From the NCBI GenBank assembly GCA_023150275.1, contig JAKLLG010000010.1:1-64000 (forward strand): a stretch of 64,000 nucleotides of DNA, given 5' to 3'. This stretch comes from Rhodocyclaceae bacterium. Its GTDB lineage: Bacteria > Pseudomonadota > Gammaproteobacteria > Burkholderiales > Rhodocyclaceae. A model generated the notes under the pieces. It ran no database searches. It was not told where the DNA came from and saw nothing but the letters and a program-made list of their open reading frames with translations. Positions 41,061-50,405 of the stretch are shown in pieces. Made by a program: the position numbers and the translations under genes. Position 1 is the first letter of the stretch, and each line of letters opens with the position of its first letter.

Positions 41061-41159
41061 GCCCTGGATTGCAAATGGCCTGTAGTGCCGCCCCACAGCG
41101 CCCGCAGACAACGCCCTTGAGGCGGTATACTTCACCCCCCCTTCTGACCGCAAGACTGG

Positions 41160-41618
41160 ATGCCATCCGTGGGCAAACTCGCCGACATCCTCGAACTCGC
41201 ACGCCAGCGCGGCACAGCGGCCGCCCTGCCCTACGCCGGCGCCCTGACGCCAACGGAGGCGTGTGCACTCTGGCACGAGGCGCCGGGTGCCCGGCTGGTC
41301 GATGTGCGAACGCGCGCTGAATGGGTCTGGGTCGGCCGCATCCCCGACGCAGTCGAGATCGAATGGCAGGGCTGGCCGGATGGCCAGACGAACGTGAATT
41401 TTCTCGCCCAGCTTCGCCAGCAGGTTGACCACGAGGCACTGGTGCTCTTCATCTGCCGCAGCGGCATCCGTTCGCACCATGCGGCAGCCCTGGCAACGGC
41501 GAATGGCTGGACGAATTGCTACAACGTGCTGGAAGGCTTCGAGGGCGACAAGGACGCCAACGGCCAGCGCGGCAAGACGGGCGGCTGGCGACTCGCCGGC
41601 CTGCCGTGGACCAACTGA
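41160..41618 (+). CDS. Rhodanese-domain protein
   Basis: 152-aa single-domain rhodanese. The core shows ARLVDVRTRAEWVWVGRIPD and the active-site loop LVLFICRSGIRSHHAA with the persulfide-forming Cys. The N-terminal 30 residues are a helical extension. It should carry sulfane sulfur or act as a small sulfurtransferase; the substrate is unknown. Divergent from glnA, 21 bp before nadA. A link to Fe-S assembly in NadA is possible but unproven. Confidence 0.87.
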   Translation: MPSVGKLADILELARQRGTAAALPYAGALTPTEACALWHEAPGARLVDVRTRAEWVWVGRIPDAVEIEWQGWPDGQTNVNFLAQLRQQVDHEALVLFICRSGIRSHHAAALATANGWTNCYNVLEGFEGDKDANGQRGKTGGWRLAGLPWTN

Positions 41619-41638
41619 CCAAGAAAACGGATCCAACC

Positions 41639-42736
41639 ATGTCCGCAGTAATTTCCTTCGACAAGTTCAACCTGATGCAGGACACGGCCGCGCAGGAGCG
41701 CATCCGCGCCGCGCGCGCAAAGCTCGGCAAGCGCGCCGTGCTGCTCTGCCACCACTACCAGCGTGCCGATGTCTATCAGCACGCCGATCTCACTGGTGAT
41801 TCGCTGAAGCTCTCGCGGCTTGCTTCGCAGACCGACTCGGAGTTCATCGTCTTCTGCGGCGTGCATTTCATGGCCGAGGTCGCCGACATCATGTCGGCGC
41901 CAACGCAGACGGCAATCCTGCCCGACCTTGCCGCCGGCTGCTCGATGGCCGACATGGCCAACCTCGCCAAGGTCGAACGCTGCTGGCGCGAACTGGGCGA
42001 AGTACTCGGTGATGCCGAGGCACAGGTGACGCCGGTCACCTACATCAACTCGGCGGCTGACCTGAAGGCCTTCTGCGGCGAACGCGGCGGCATCGTCTGC
42101 ACTTCATCGAACGCCGGCACCATCGCCAAATGGGCGTTCGCGCAGCGCGAGAAGATCCTCTTCTTCCCCGATCAGCACCTCGGTCGCTGGACCGGCCACA
42201 ACCTCGGCATCGCGATGGACGAAATGGCCGTCTGGGATCCCGACCTCGAATTCGGCGGCCTTACGCCCGAACAGATCAGGAAGGCGAAAATCCTGCTCTG
42301 GAAGGGTCACTGCTCGGTGCACCAGATGTTCCAGCGCACGCACATCGAACGCTGGCGCGAGGAGAATCCAGGCGGCATCGTCATCTCGCACCCGGAGTGC
42401 AGTTTCGATGTCTGCGTGAATTCCGACCACGTCGGTTCGACCGAGTACATCGTGAAGACGATCAAGGAAGCGCCGGCGAACACGCGCTGGCTGGTCGGCA
42501 CCGAACTCAATCTCGTCGACCGCCTCGCCAACGAGGTGAAGCCGGAAGGCAAGCGCGTGCAGTTCATGGCGCCGACGGTGTGCATGTGCTCGACGATGCA
42601 GCGCATCGACCCACAGCATCTGGCGTGGACCTTGGAGAATCTTGTCGAGGGCAAGGTGGTCAACGCGATCCGCGTTCCCGAACACGAAGCCAGGCTCGCG
42701 AAACTGGCGCTGGAAAGGATGCTCGCGGTATCCTGA
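41639..42736 (+). CDS. nadA: Quinolinate synthase
   Basis: 365-aa [4Fe-4S] enzyme that condenses iminoaspartate with dihydroxyacetone phosphate in NAD synthesis. Family segments: VLLCHHYQRADVYQHADLTG, CGVHFMAEVADIMS, TYINSAADLKAFCG, VCTSSNAGTIAKWA, CSVHQMF, HPECSFDVC, GTELNLVDRL and MAPTVCMCSTM. The cluster cysteines (in FCGVHFM, HPECS and PTVCMCS regions) are present. The ATG at 41639 follows the rhodanese stop by 21 bp. Confidence 0.96.
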   Translation: MSAVISFDKFNLMQDTAAQERIRAARAKLGKRAVLLCHHYQRADVYQHADLTGDSLKLSRLASQTDSEFIVFCGVHFMAEVADIMSAPTQTAILPDLAAGCSMADMANLAKVERCWRELGEVLGDAEAQVTPVTYINSAADLKAFCGERGGIVCTSSNAGTIAKWAFAQREKILFFPDQHLGRWTGHNLGIAMDEMAVWDPDLEFGGLTPEQIRKAKILLWKGHCSVHQMFQRTHIERWREENPGGIVISHPECSFDVCVNSDHVGSTEYIVKTIKEAPANTRWLVGTELNLVDRLANEVKPEGKRVQFMAPTVCMCSTMQRIDPQHLAWTLENLVEGKVVNAIRVPEHEARLAKLALERMLAVS

Positions 42737-42740
42737 CCGC

Positions 42741-43505
42741 ATGAAAACCGCTCCACCCACGCTTCGCATCACCACCTACAACATCCACAAGGGCTTCTCG
42801 CAGTTCAACCGCCGCATGATGGTGCACGAACTGCGCGAGCGCCTGCGCCAGCTCGATTCGGACATCGTCTTTCTGCAGGAAGTGCAGGGGCTGCACCTGC
42901 ACCACGCGAACAACCACGACGACTGGCCGGCGCACCCGCAGCACGAGTTCCTCGCCGAGGATGTCTGGCACGCGACGGCCTACGGCAAGAACGTCATCTA
43001 CGATCACGGGCATCACGGCAACGCAATCCTCTCGCGCTTTCCGATTCTTGATGCGCACAATCAGGATGTCACTCATCTGCAGTTCGAGCGACGCGGCCTG
43101 CTGCACTGCCAGATCCGCCTGCAGGACGATTCCATCGCCCATTGCGTGTGCGTGCATCTGTCGCTGTTCGGACGCTCGCGCATCCGCCAGATGACCGCAC
43201 TCGCCGAGTACCTTGACCGTATCGCCCCCGACGGCACGCCGCTGATCATCGCCGGCGATTTCAACGACTGGCGCAACCGTGCCGACCGCGTGCTCACCGA
43301 GCGGTTGGCGCTGACCGAGGTCTTCTGCGGCGCATCCGGTCGTCCGGCGAAGAGCTTCCCGGCCGGCATTCCACTGTTCCGCCTGGACCGCATCTACGTG
43401 CGCGGCTTCTCGATCGAACAGGCAACCGTTCATTTCGGCCACCCATGGTCACGCATCTCGGACCACGCGGCACTTTCGGCCAACCTCGTCCGCAATGCCG
43501 ATTGA
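42741..43505 (+). CDS. EEP-family endonuclease/phosphatase (YbhP-like)
   Basis: 254-aa metal-dependent phosphodiesterase-fold protein. Motifs are RITTYNIHKGFSQ, IVFLQEVQGLH (metal Glu), LSLFGRSRIRQM, LIIAGDFNDWRN (Asp/Asn pair) and the C-terminal ISDHAALSA (catalytic Asp-His). The ATG at 42741 is 4 bp after nadA. It overlaps the cardiolipin synthase gene by 11 bp; the ybhP-clsB pairing is conserved in Enterobacteria, suggesting a membrane-lipid role. Confidence 0.9.
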   Translation: MKTAPPTLRITTYNIHKGFSQFNRRMMVHELRERLRQLDSDIVFLQEVQGLHLHHANNHDDWPAHPQHEFLAEDVWHATAYGKNVIYDHGHHGNAILSRFPILDAHNQDVTHLQFERRGLLHCQIRLQDDSIAHCVCVHLSLFGRSRIRQMTALAEYLDRIAPDGTPLIIAGDFNDWRNRADRVLTERLALTEVFCGASGRPAKSFPAGIPLFRLDRIYVRGFSIEQATVHFGHPWSRISDHAALSANLVRNAD

Positions 43506-44655
43506 CCTGATCGCCGGCAATCGCCTGACGCTGCTCAACAGCGGCGGCGAGTTCTTTCCTGCGCTGATTGCCGCGATCGATGCCGCGGCGACGGAGGTCC
43601 AGCTCGAAACCTATATCTTCGAGGATGATGCCAGTGGCCGTCCGGTTGCAGAGGCGCTCAAACGGGCCGCGGCGCGTGGCGTTACCGTACGTTTGCTGGT
43701 CGACGGCTTCGGTGCGGCAGGTTTCGCCGAAGCGCTGCACCCCGAGTTGCTCGCTGCCGGCGTGCAGGCGCTGATCTACCGCCGCGAGCTGGCGCGTTTC
43801 AGCCTCCGGCGCCACCGCCTGCGCAGGCTGCACCGCAAGCTGGCGAGCATCGATGGCCGCATTGCCTTTGTCGGCGGCATCAACATCATCGACGATCTCA
43901 ACCGACCCGGCGGACGCGCGCCACGCTACGACTACGCCGTGCGCGTCGAGGGGCCGCTGGTGAGCAACGTCTGCGGTGCCATGCGCCGCCTTTGGGAAAT
44001 CGTGACCTGGGCGAGCTTCCGGCGCCGCTTCCGTATCGGCGCCTGCCCGACGGCAATGCAATCCGCTGTCGGCAGCCAGGCGGCGGCGCTCGTCGTGCGC
44101 GACAACATCCGCCATCGGCGCGCGATCGAGGATGCCTATCTGGAAGCGATCGAGGCCGCACGCGATGAAATCATCATCGCCAATGCCTATTTCCTGCCGG
44201 GTTTCCGCTTCCGTCGTGCGCTCTTCGCAGCCGCTGAGCGTGGCGTAAGGATCACGATCCTGCTGCAGGGCAAGGTCGAATATCGCCTGCAGCATTACGC
44301 GACACAGGCGCTCTATGGCGCGCTGCTCGATGCAGGCATCCGGGTCTTCGAATACAAACCCAGTTTTCTGCATGCCAAGGTGGCTGTCGCCGACGGAGAG
44401 TGGGCTACTGTCGGCTCGTCGAACATCGACCCATTCAGCCTGCTGCTCGCCAAGGAAGCCAACCTCGTCGTGCGCGACCGGATCTTCGCCTGCACGCTTG
44501 CGACCAGCCTCGCCGAGGCGATGCGCGACGGTGCCGAGGAACTGCGTGCCCGTGACTGGAAACGCCTATCGTGGCATTCCCGACTGCTGCGCTGGACTTG
44601 CTATCAACTGGTGCGTTTCGCCATCGGTATCGCCGGTTATGGTGGAAAACACTGA
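43495..44655 (+). CDS. clsB: Cardiolipin synthase B
   Basis: 386-aa phospholipase-D-superfamily enzyme. Two HKD motifs: HRKLASIDGRIAFVGGINI and HAKVAVADGEWATVGSSNID, with the ETYIFEDD segment near the start. No N-terminal membrane helices, as in ClsB (YbhO), which forms cardiolipin from phosphatidylglycerol at the inner membrane. Overlaps the EEP gene. Confidence 0.93.
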   Translation: MPIDLIAGNRLTLLNSGGEFFPALIAAIDAAATEVQLETYIFEDDASGRPVAEALKRAAARGVTVRLLVDGFGAAGFAEALHPELLAAGVQALIYRRELARFSLRRHRLRRLHRKLASIDGRIAFVGGINIIDDLNRPGGRAPRYDYAVRVEGPLVSNVCGAMRRLWEIVTWASFRRRFRIGACPTAMQSAVGSQAAALVVRDNIRHRRAIEDAYLEAIEAARDEIIIANAYFLPGFRFRRALFAAAERGVRITILLQGKVEYRLQHYATQALYGALLDAGIRVFEYKPSFLHAKVAVADGEWATVGSSNIDPFSLLLAKEANLVVRDRIFACTLATSLAEAMRDGAEELRARDWKRLSWHSRLLRWTCYQLVRFAIGIAGYGGKH

Positions 44656-44693
44656 GCCACAGGGCGCGCGACCAGCGTATCGCGTAGCGCCGT

Positions 44694-45644
44694 TCAGGCG
44701 GGCGCCATGATCACCCGCTGCCGGGGCACGGCGGCCATGCGCCAGTGCGCGATCGCCCAATCCCAGAAGCGCGGAAGCGACTCGTGCACAACATCTGGCG
44801 GCACCGCCTGCCCCAGAAAGCGCATGGCACGTGCGAGCAGAGGCACCCCGAGACCGGCATCGAGCGCCGGAGCCAATGTCTGCTTGGACCATTTTTCCCC
44901 GGCGGGATTGGTCGCTACCGGCAAGTGGGCATAGCGCAGCGCCGGCAGGCCCAGACAGCGCTGCAGCCAGATCTGGCGCGGCGTCGAATCGAGCAGGTCG
45001 GCGCCACGCACGACGTCGGTAATCCCGGCATCGGCGTCGTCGACGACGACTGCCAGCTGATAGGCAAACTGGCCGTCGGCCCGCAACAGCACGAAATCGC
45101 CAACCTCCCGCGCCAATGATTGTTCGACACGCCCCTGAATCGCATCGTCGAAACCGACAGAAATCTCCGGAACACGCAGCCGCCAGGCGCGCGCGCTCCG
45201 GCCGCGCGGCAATCCCTGGCGGCAGGTGCCGGGATAGATCAGCCCGCCATCGGCTGCCGTGGCCAGCCGCGAATCGGCAATCTCGCGTCGGGTGCAGGCG
45301 CAGGGATAAACGAGATCCTCGGCAGTCAGTGCATCCAGCGCGGCGCGATAGCGTTCGAGTCGGCGCGATTGCCAGACAGGCGCGCCATCCCAGTCGAAGC
45401 CGAGCGCGGCGAGTACGCCCAGGATGTCCTCGGCGGCGCCCGCTACGGTGCGTGGCGCATCGACATCCTCGATGCGCAACAACCATTCGCCGTCTGCCGC
45501 GCGGGCGTCGAGGTAGCTGCCGAGCGCAGCAATCAGCGAGCCAAAGTGCAGGGGGCCGGAGGGTGACGGAGCGAAACGGCCGCGGTAAGGATGGCGCACC
45601 GGCGGCTTGCGGTTGAATTCGCTGGACTGACCCTCACGGGCCAC
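44694..45644 (-). CDS. gluQ: Glutamyl-Q tRNA(Asp) synthetase
   Basis: About 316-aa GluRS paralogue without an anticodon-binding domain, which attaches glutamate to queuosine in tRNA-Asp. Motifs: GRFAPSPSGPLHFGSLIAAL (HIGH-type), LRIEDVDAPR, zinc site CACTRRE...YPGTC, and WSKQTLAPAL in place of KMSKS. No ATG lies in the plausible region. GTG at 45644 is chosen; GTG at 45659 or a more internal codon before YRGRFAP is possible, while the ATG at 45800 would cross the divergent promoter. Confidence 0.9.
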   Translation of the reverse strand: MAREGQSSEFNRKPPVRHPYRGRFAPSPSGPLHFGSLIAALGSYLDARAADGEWLLRIEDVDAPRTVAGAAEDILGVLAALGFDWDGAPVWQSRRLERYRAALDALTAEDLVYPCACTRREIADSRLATAADGGLIYPGTCRQGLPRGRSARAWRLRVPEISVGFDDAIQGRVEQSLAREVGDFVLLRADGQFAYQLAVVVDDADAGITDVVRGADLLDSTPRQIWLQRCLGLPALRYAHLPVATNPAGEKWSKQTLAPALDAGLGVPLLARAMRFLGQAVPPDVVHESLPRFWDWAIAHWRMAAVPRQRVIMAPA

Positions 45645-45674
45645 GCAAGCATTTGTCACAAAAGCAAAAACCTC

Positions 45675-45703
45675 TTGGCATAGAACCGGGCAGACCGGAT
45701 AAT
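45675..45703 (+). promoter_or_regulatory. Sigma-70 promoter of the PAS-GGDEF gene
   Basis: TTGGCA (45675-45680) and GATAAT (45698-45703) with an exact 17-bp spacer, each one mismatch from consensus. Predicted start near 45710, about 70 nt before the ATG at 45781. Confidence 0.65.
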
Positions 45704-45780
45704 CAAACGTTTTTATAACACAAAGTCGATGTTTGTCCCGGCAGACGAGCTGCCGAGATATTCGCCCCCTGAACAGGACC

Positions 45781-47673
45781 ATGAACACGTCATCCGCCAA
45801 ACCCAGAGCGAGCGTCGACAGCGAGCTGATGACGCGCGTCGATTGTCTGCACCGGCTGGTGTCGACAATTCCGGTTTCGGCGATGTCGGTCGCTTGCGGC
45901 GGGCTGTTGATCGCCTACTGGCTCTACGATCTGGCTCCGCACGGTTTGCTCTCCGGCTGGCTGGCCCTGATCCTGTGCATGGCTGGGCTGCGCCTCGGCT
46001 ACCTGCTGTGGTTTCGCAGATGTTTCGACGGTTCGAACGTATCCGGTTGGGAAGGCCGCTATGCCGTTCTTACGGGACTGACGGGCCTCAGTTGGGGCGC
46101 CCTGCCCTGGATGCCTCTCGCCGACCCGAATCATAATTTGCTCTTCATCATCGTCGTCCTGCTGTTCTGCATCCTGCTCGCGACGGCGAGTCAGTTGGTG
46201 GCGAGCATTCCGGCGCTGTTCTGCGCCAGCGTCTGCCTGCTGACCCCCATGCTCGCACGCGTGACGAGCCTCGATCCCAAGCTGGCGCTGCTGTTTACGC
46301 TGGGGACCGTCGTTGTCACCACCGTGGTGTTGCTCGCAGTCAAGGAACAGCGGCAGATGCTGCTCGGCGCACTGCGCGACCGCCACGAAATCGACGAGCT
46401 GCTCCGCCAGCAGAAGGTGATCTTCGAATCCGCCGGCGAAGGCATCGTATTCCTTCGCCCCCGACCGGAATACGTCGTCAGCTGGAATCGACGCTTCGCC
46501 GAAATGCTGGGGCATGCCGACGAGGTGCTGAAAGGCATGGAGCCCTGGCGCTGGCACCCTGCCCGCGAGCAATGGAAGCGACTGGTCATCGATGCCCACC
46601 CCTACCTCGTTGCCGGCCAGCCCTACCACGCAAAGATGGAGCTGATACGCGCAGACGGCTCGGTCTTCTGGGGCGAGATCACCGGCATGGCCGTGGCCGG
46701 CGAAAACCTGTCGGCGGGGACGGTCTGGGTGATCTCCGACATCACCGATCAACGCGCCGCAGAATCCGCCTTGCGGGCAAGCGAGAATCGCTTCCGCGAC
46801 CTGGTCAAGCTATCGTCGGACCTTTACTGGGAGCAGGACGAAAATTTCCGTTTCACGCACTTCGACGGCCCCAGCGAGATCACGCAGAAACTGCCGCTGG
46901 CACGTGTGCTTGGCAACACGCGCTGGGAGGCCGCGGACATCTTCGGTGTTCATGAAAGTCGATGGAAACACCACATCGAGATGCTGCAGCGACACGAGCC
47001 CTTCCGCGACTTCATCTACCAGATCAACGGCGTCGACGGGCACCGCTACTGGCTCAGCGTAAACGGCAACCCGCTCTTCGACGACCATGGACACTTCGCG
47101 GGTTATCACGGTACCGCCAGCGACATCACGCTGCGCATCGAGGCCGAGGAACGCTTCCGCCATCTCGCTTACCACGACACGCTGACCCGGCTGCCGAATC
47201 GGCGTCTGCTCACGGACCGCCTTGATCAGGCGATCCGCACTGCCTCACGCAGGGGTGGAAGAGTCGCCCTGCTGCTGCTCGATCTGGACGGATTCAAACA
47301 GATCAATGACCGCCACGGACACGCCGCCGGTGACCGGGTTCTCGAAGCCATCGCCGGAAGATTGCGGGAAGCGGTGCGCGAGGCTGATACCGTTGCGCGC
47401 ATGGGAGGAGACGAGTTCGTTGTCCTGCTGCCGGAAATCGCACACATAGACGACGCCCTGCGCGTAGCCGACAAGATTCACGAAAGTGTGCGCGAACCCA
47501 TCGGCGATGGACGCCATCTCCATACGGTTGGCACCAGCATCGGCATCAGCATCTTCCCGGACCACGGCGAAAGCGCCGATGCACTACTCCATCGCGCCGA
47601 TCACGCGATGTACCACGGCAAGAGCGACGGCGGGAAGACCACGCGGATGTTCGACACGTCCTTGCTCAACTGA
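45781..47673 (+). CDS. Membrane PAS-PAS-GGDEF diguanylate cyclase
   Basis: 630-aa inner-membrane signalling protein. Residues about 25-195 form about six helices, probably an integral sensory module. Two PAS domains follow (about 215-335, IFESAGEGIVFLRPRPEYVV; and 340-465, RDLVKLSSDLYWEQDENFRF), then a GGDEF domain (AYHDTLTRLPNRRLLTDRLD, LLLDLDGFKQINDRHGHAAG, MGGDEFVVLL). The GGDEF signature is intact, so it should make cyclic-di-GMP. No RxxD inhibitory site is obvious just before it. No EAL domain. The start at 45781 fits the promoter at 45675. Confidence 0.92.
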   Translation: MNTSSAKPRASVDSELMTRVDCLHRLVSTIPVSAMSVACGGLLIAYWLYDLAPHGLLSGWLALILCMAGLRLGYLLWFRRCFDGSNVSGWEGRYAVLTGLTGLSWGALPWMPLADPNHNLLFIIVVLLFCILLATASQLVASIPALFCASVCLLTPMLARVTSLDPKLALLFTLGTVVVTTVVLLAVKEQRQMLLGALRDRHEIDELLRQQKVIFESAGEGIVFLRPRPEYVVSWNRRFAEMLGHADEVLKGMEPWRWHPAREQWKRLVIDAHPYLVAGQPYHAKMELIRADGSVFWGEITGMAVAGENLSAGTVWVISDITDQRAAESALRASENRFRDLVKLSSDLYWEQDENFRFTHFDGPSEITQKLPLARVLGNTRWEAADIFGVHESRWKHHIEMLQRHEPFRDFIYQINGVDGHRYWLSVNGNPLFDDHGHFAGYHGTASDITLRIEAEERFRHLAYHDTLTRLPNRRLLTDRLDQAIRTASRRGGRVALLLLDLDGFKQINDRHGHAAGDRVLEAIAGRLREAVREADTVARMGGDEFVVLLPEIAHIDDALRVADKIHESVREPIGDGRHLHTVGTSIGISIFPDHGESADALLHRADHAMYHGKSDGGKTTRMFDTSLLN

Positions 47674-47845
47674 CTGCATATCGTCGGATAGTCGTCGATT
47701 TGAGCAGGCCATTTGCAGCCATGGCCTGTATAAATTTCGAGGGGCCTTACCTTAGCTGCAGACGCGCTATGGAAAATTGATCCATTTGGACTATTGCCAC
47801 GTCATTGGCAGCATGATGGAATCGATCTTGAAGCCATGAGATATC

Positions 47846-47861
47846 GGGCACAGTATTCGCC
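47846..47861 (+). promoter_or_regulatory. Sigma-54-like promoter before the PEP-CTERM gene
   Basis: GGGCACAGTATTCGCC has GG-N10-GC spacing and matches the core GGCAC...T-GC of the -24/-12 consensus with mismatches at the outer T and one TTGC base. It lies about 130 nt before the start codon. The rest of the 47674-47992 gap holds a CAGGCCAT/ATGGCCTG hairpin (47705-47728), a possible terminator for the GGDEF gene, and no other gene. Confidence 0.5.
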
Positions 47862-47992
47862 CCCTTCCCAGTTATTGATGCTCCGGGCTTCGGCGGCACA
47901 CATCACCAAGCCGCCTAATCGCCCCACTCCCGCTCCGTAATAATTTACGGCCGAGAATCGGGGTCACATTCCCATCAGAAAAGGAGCTCCAC

Positions 47993-48550
47993 ATGCAACT
48001 TCGCAAGCTGATTGCCCTCGTTGCTTCGACACTCGCCGCATCCGGCGCTTTTGCAGGCACGCTCACCGCATCCAACAACGCAACAGGTTTCTCGATCAAC
48101 ACCGTCGTGAACAACAGCTTCGGAGCTCTGTCGTCGATCACCTTCGATCTTAGAAACACCCACACCTCGGACGGTAGCCACCTCGTGATCGACGGGCTCC
48201 CTTCATCGATGTCCGGACCGGCAGCAACATTCTCTGCGAACGCATCCAATGATGTATTCAGTTTCTCGTTTGTATCGTACAGTTCTGGCCCGTTCAGCTT
48301 TACGTGGGATCCCGATTCTGCGATCAATGGCAGCTATGGGGCAGTCGCCAACCCGGACCTCGTAGGAACGATCGTCACCGCTGTGTCCAATGGGCAGACG
48401 CTGCAGGGAACCATGGCTTATGACGGCCGATCGCTTGTGATTGCAACGCTGGCGCCGGTTCCGGAACCGGAGACCTTTGCCATGATGATTGCCGGCATCG
48501 GACTGCTCGGCGCAGCCGCGCGTCGTCGGCGTGCCACGATAGCGAGCTGA
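47993..48550 (+). CDS. PEP-CTERM sorting-domain exoprotein
   Basis: 185-aa secreted protein. A signal peptide (MQLRKLIALVASTLAASGAF) is followed by a Ser/Thr/Asn-rich beta body of about 130 residues, low in Cys and charge. The C-terminal sorting signal has a VPEPETF box, a hydrophobic helix (AMMIAGIGLLGAAA) and an Arg cluster (RRRR). EpsH/exosortase should cut near the PEP box and send the protein to the cell surface or exopolysaccharide matrix. AAGGAG ribosome-binding site at 47980. The exosortase is not in this window. Confidence 0.92.
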   Translation: MQLRKLIALVASTLAASGAFAGTLTASNNATGFSINTVVNNSFGALSSITFDLRNTHTSDGSHLVIDGLPSSMSGPAATFSANASNDVFSFSFVSYSSGPFSFTWDPDSAINGSYGAVANPDLVGTIVTAVSNGQTLQGTMAYDGRSLVIATLAPVPEPETFAMMIAGIGLLGAAARRRRATIAS

Positions 48551-48596
48551 TTCATTGCGCCGGGTGTTCGCAGGAATGCCGACACAAACGGAGCAC

Positions 48597-48631
48597 GAAG
48601 CAAAACGGGGGCGCAGCCCCCGTTTTGCTTC
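48597..48631. terminator. Bidirectional terminator between the PEP-CTERM gene and ychF
   Basis: Perfect 16-bp stem (arms GAAGCAAAACGGGGGC and its complement) with a GCA loop. The A- and T-rich outer stem on both sides of the GC core lets it serve both convergent genes. Confidence 0.85.
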
Positions 48632-48639
48632 GTAGCCAC

Positions 48640-49731
48640 TCAGACGTTGAACAGGAAATTCAGGACATCTCCGTCCTGAACCACATAATCCTTGCCTTCA
48701 GCGCGCATTTTGCCTGCCTCCTTGGCACCCTGTTCGCCGCCGTACTTCACAAAATCGTCGTAGGAAATCGTCTGCGCGCGGATGAAACCGCGCTCGAAGT
48801 CGGTGTGGATGACGCCGGCCGCCTGCGGCGCCGTGTCCCCCTGATGGATGGTCCAGGCGCGCACTTCCTTGACGCCGGCGGTGAAGTAGGTTTGCAGACC
48901 GAGCAGGTGATAGCCGGCGTGGATCAGGCGATCCAGCCCCGGCTCTTCCAGCCCGAGATCGGCGAGGAAGATCTGCTTTTCCTCGTCGTCGAGATCGGCG
49001 ATCTCCGCTTCGATCGCGGCGCAAACGGAAACCACTTCCGCCTTCTCGGTCTTGGCACGGGCGCGCACGGCGTCGAGATGAGGATTGTTCTCGAAGCCAT
49101 CTTCGGCAACGTTGGCGGCATAGAGCACCGGCTTGGCGGTGATCAGGCAGAACTGCTTCAGGCTCGCCCACTCCTCCTTGGAGAGGTCGAGCGCACGCAC
49201 CGGCTTGCCCTGGTCGAGCTGCGCGTAGCACTTGTCGAGCACGGCGACGAGCAGCTTGGCTTCCTTGTCGCCGGAACTGGCCGGGCGACGGTAACGGTTC
49301 AGTGCCTTTTCGACCGTGGCAAGGTCGGCCAGCGCCAGCTCGGTGTCGATGACTTCGATGTCCCGGATAGGATCGACATTGCCGGAAACGTGGATCACGT
49401 TATCGTTGGCGAAGCAGCGTACGACATGCACGACAGCATCGGTCTCGCGGATATTGGCGAGAAACTGATTGCCAAGGCCCTCGCCCTTGGAGGCGCCGGC
49501 GACCAGGCCGGCGATATCAACGAATTCGGTCACGGCCGGAACGACGCGCTGCGGCTTGACGATTTCGATGAGCTTTGCAAGCCGCTTGTCTGGAACCTCG
49601 ACGACACCAACGCTCGGATCGATCGTACAGAAGGGATAGTTCTCGGCCGCTACGCCGGCCTTGGTCAGCGCATTGAAGAGGGTGGACTTGCCGACGTTGG
49701 GCAGGCCGACGATGCCGCATTTCATGCTCAT
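48640..49731 (-). CDS. ychF: Redox-responsive ATPase YchF
   Basis: 363-aa OBG-family P-loop protein that hydrolyses ATP and binds ribosomes. G1 is [15 protein letters not shown]3 is [19 protein letters not shown], the G4 position is the altered NVAED-type that favours ATP, and the TGS domain is at the C-terminus ([29 protein letters not shown]). The ATG at 49731 gives the exact family length. Lies downstream of pth, the usual pth-ychF pair. Confidence 0.96.
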   Translation of the reverse strand: MSMKCGIVGLPNVGKSTLFNALTKAGVAAENYPFCTIDPSVGVVEVPDKRLAKLIEIVKPQRVVPAVTEFVDIAGLVAGASKGEGLGNQFLANIRETDAVVHVVRCFANDNVIHVSGNVDPIRDIEVIDTELALADLATVEKALNRYRRPASSGDKEAKLLVAVLDKCYAQLDQGKPVRALDLSKEEWASLKQFCLITAKPVLYAANVAEDGFENNPHLDAVRARAKTEKAEVVSVCAAIEAEIADLDDEEKQIFLADLGLEEPGLDRLIHAGYHLLGLQTYFTAGVKEVRAWTIHQGDTAPQAAGVIHTDFERGFIRAQTISYDDFVKYGGEQGAKEAGKMRAEGKDYVVQDGDVLNFLFNV

Positions 49732-49753
49732 GGTGAGTTCCTCGAAATAATCT

Positions 49754-50332
49754 TCAAACAGCCTTGCCGTGCAGTTGTTGTTGCGCCGCGGCGTAGTCGC
49801 CGGCGGCCAGTTTGGGCCAGGCGAGCAGGCAACGGTCGATGGCGCGGTCGATCGCCTCGCGTTCATCGGCACGCGGCCGGTGCAGCACGAAGTCGGCAAC
49901 TTCCTGCGCAAGTTTCAATTCGCGCGGATGACCGACGCCAAGGCGCAGACGCCAGAAATCCGGCGTTGCCAGTTGTGCCTGAATGTCCTTGATGCCATTG
50001 TGGCCGCCGGCGCCGCCGCCCTGCTTGACACGGATGCCGCCCGGCGGCAGATCCAGTTCGTCATGCACCACCAGCACTTCTGCTGGCGTGATCTTGTAGA
50101 AACGGGAAAGCGCCGCCACCGACTGGCCGGAGCGGTTCATGAAGGTGGTCGGCTGCAGCAACCAGGTTTCGCCGACGCGGCCGGCGAGGCCGAAGAACTT
50201 GCCCTGCGGCGCAAGCGTCACCTTGAGATCGCGCGCCAGACGGTCGACGAACCATGCCCCGGCGTTGTGCCGGGTATCTTCGTATTCGGCGCCGGGGTTG
50301 CCGAGGCCGACGATCAGGCGGGGGACGCTCAT
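49754..50332 (-). CDS. pth: Peptidyl-tRNA hydrolase
   Basis: 192-aa hydrolase that recycles peptidyl-tRNA. Motifs are [20 protein letters not shown] (catalytic His), KPTTFMN-type [26 protein letters not shown] and [12 protein letters not shown]. The ATG at 50332 is chosen because the domain starts at once; the frame upstream runs through a terminator. Follows rplY, precedes ychF. Confidence 0.96.
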   Translation of the reverse strand: MSVPRLIVGLGNPGAEYEDTRHNAGAWFVDRLARDLKVTLAPQGKFFGLAGRVGETWLLQPTTFMNRSGQSVAALSRFYKITPAEVLVVHDELDLPPGGIRVKQGGGAGGHNGIKDIQAQLATPDFWRLRLGVGHPRELKLAQEVADFVLHRPRADEREAIDRAIDRCLLAWPKLAAGDYAAAQQQLHGKAV

Positions 50333-50344
50333 CGCGTGCTGTGC

Positions 50345-50385
50345 AAAGAAAAAGCCGCCGCGGGCCTCGCGGCCGGACGGCGGCT
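50345..50385 (-). terminator. Terminator-like hairpin after rplY
   Basis: AGCCGCCG / CGGCGGCT arms (50353-50385), followed on the minus strand by TTTTTCTTTG. It sits 20 bp past the rplY stop and 20 bp before the pth start, so pth translation must rely on read-through or a downstream promoter. Confidence 0.65.
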
Positions 50386-50405
50386 CATTTTCCGGGCCCG
50401 GAGGA

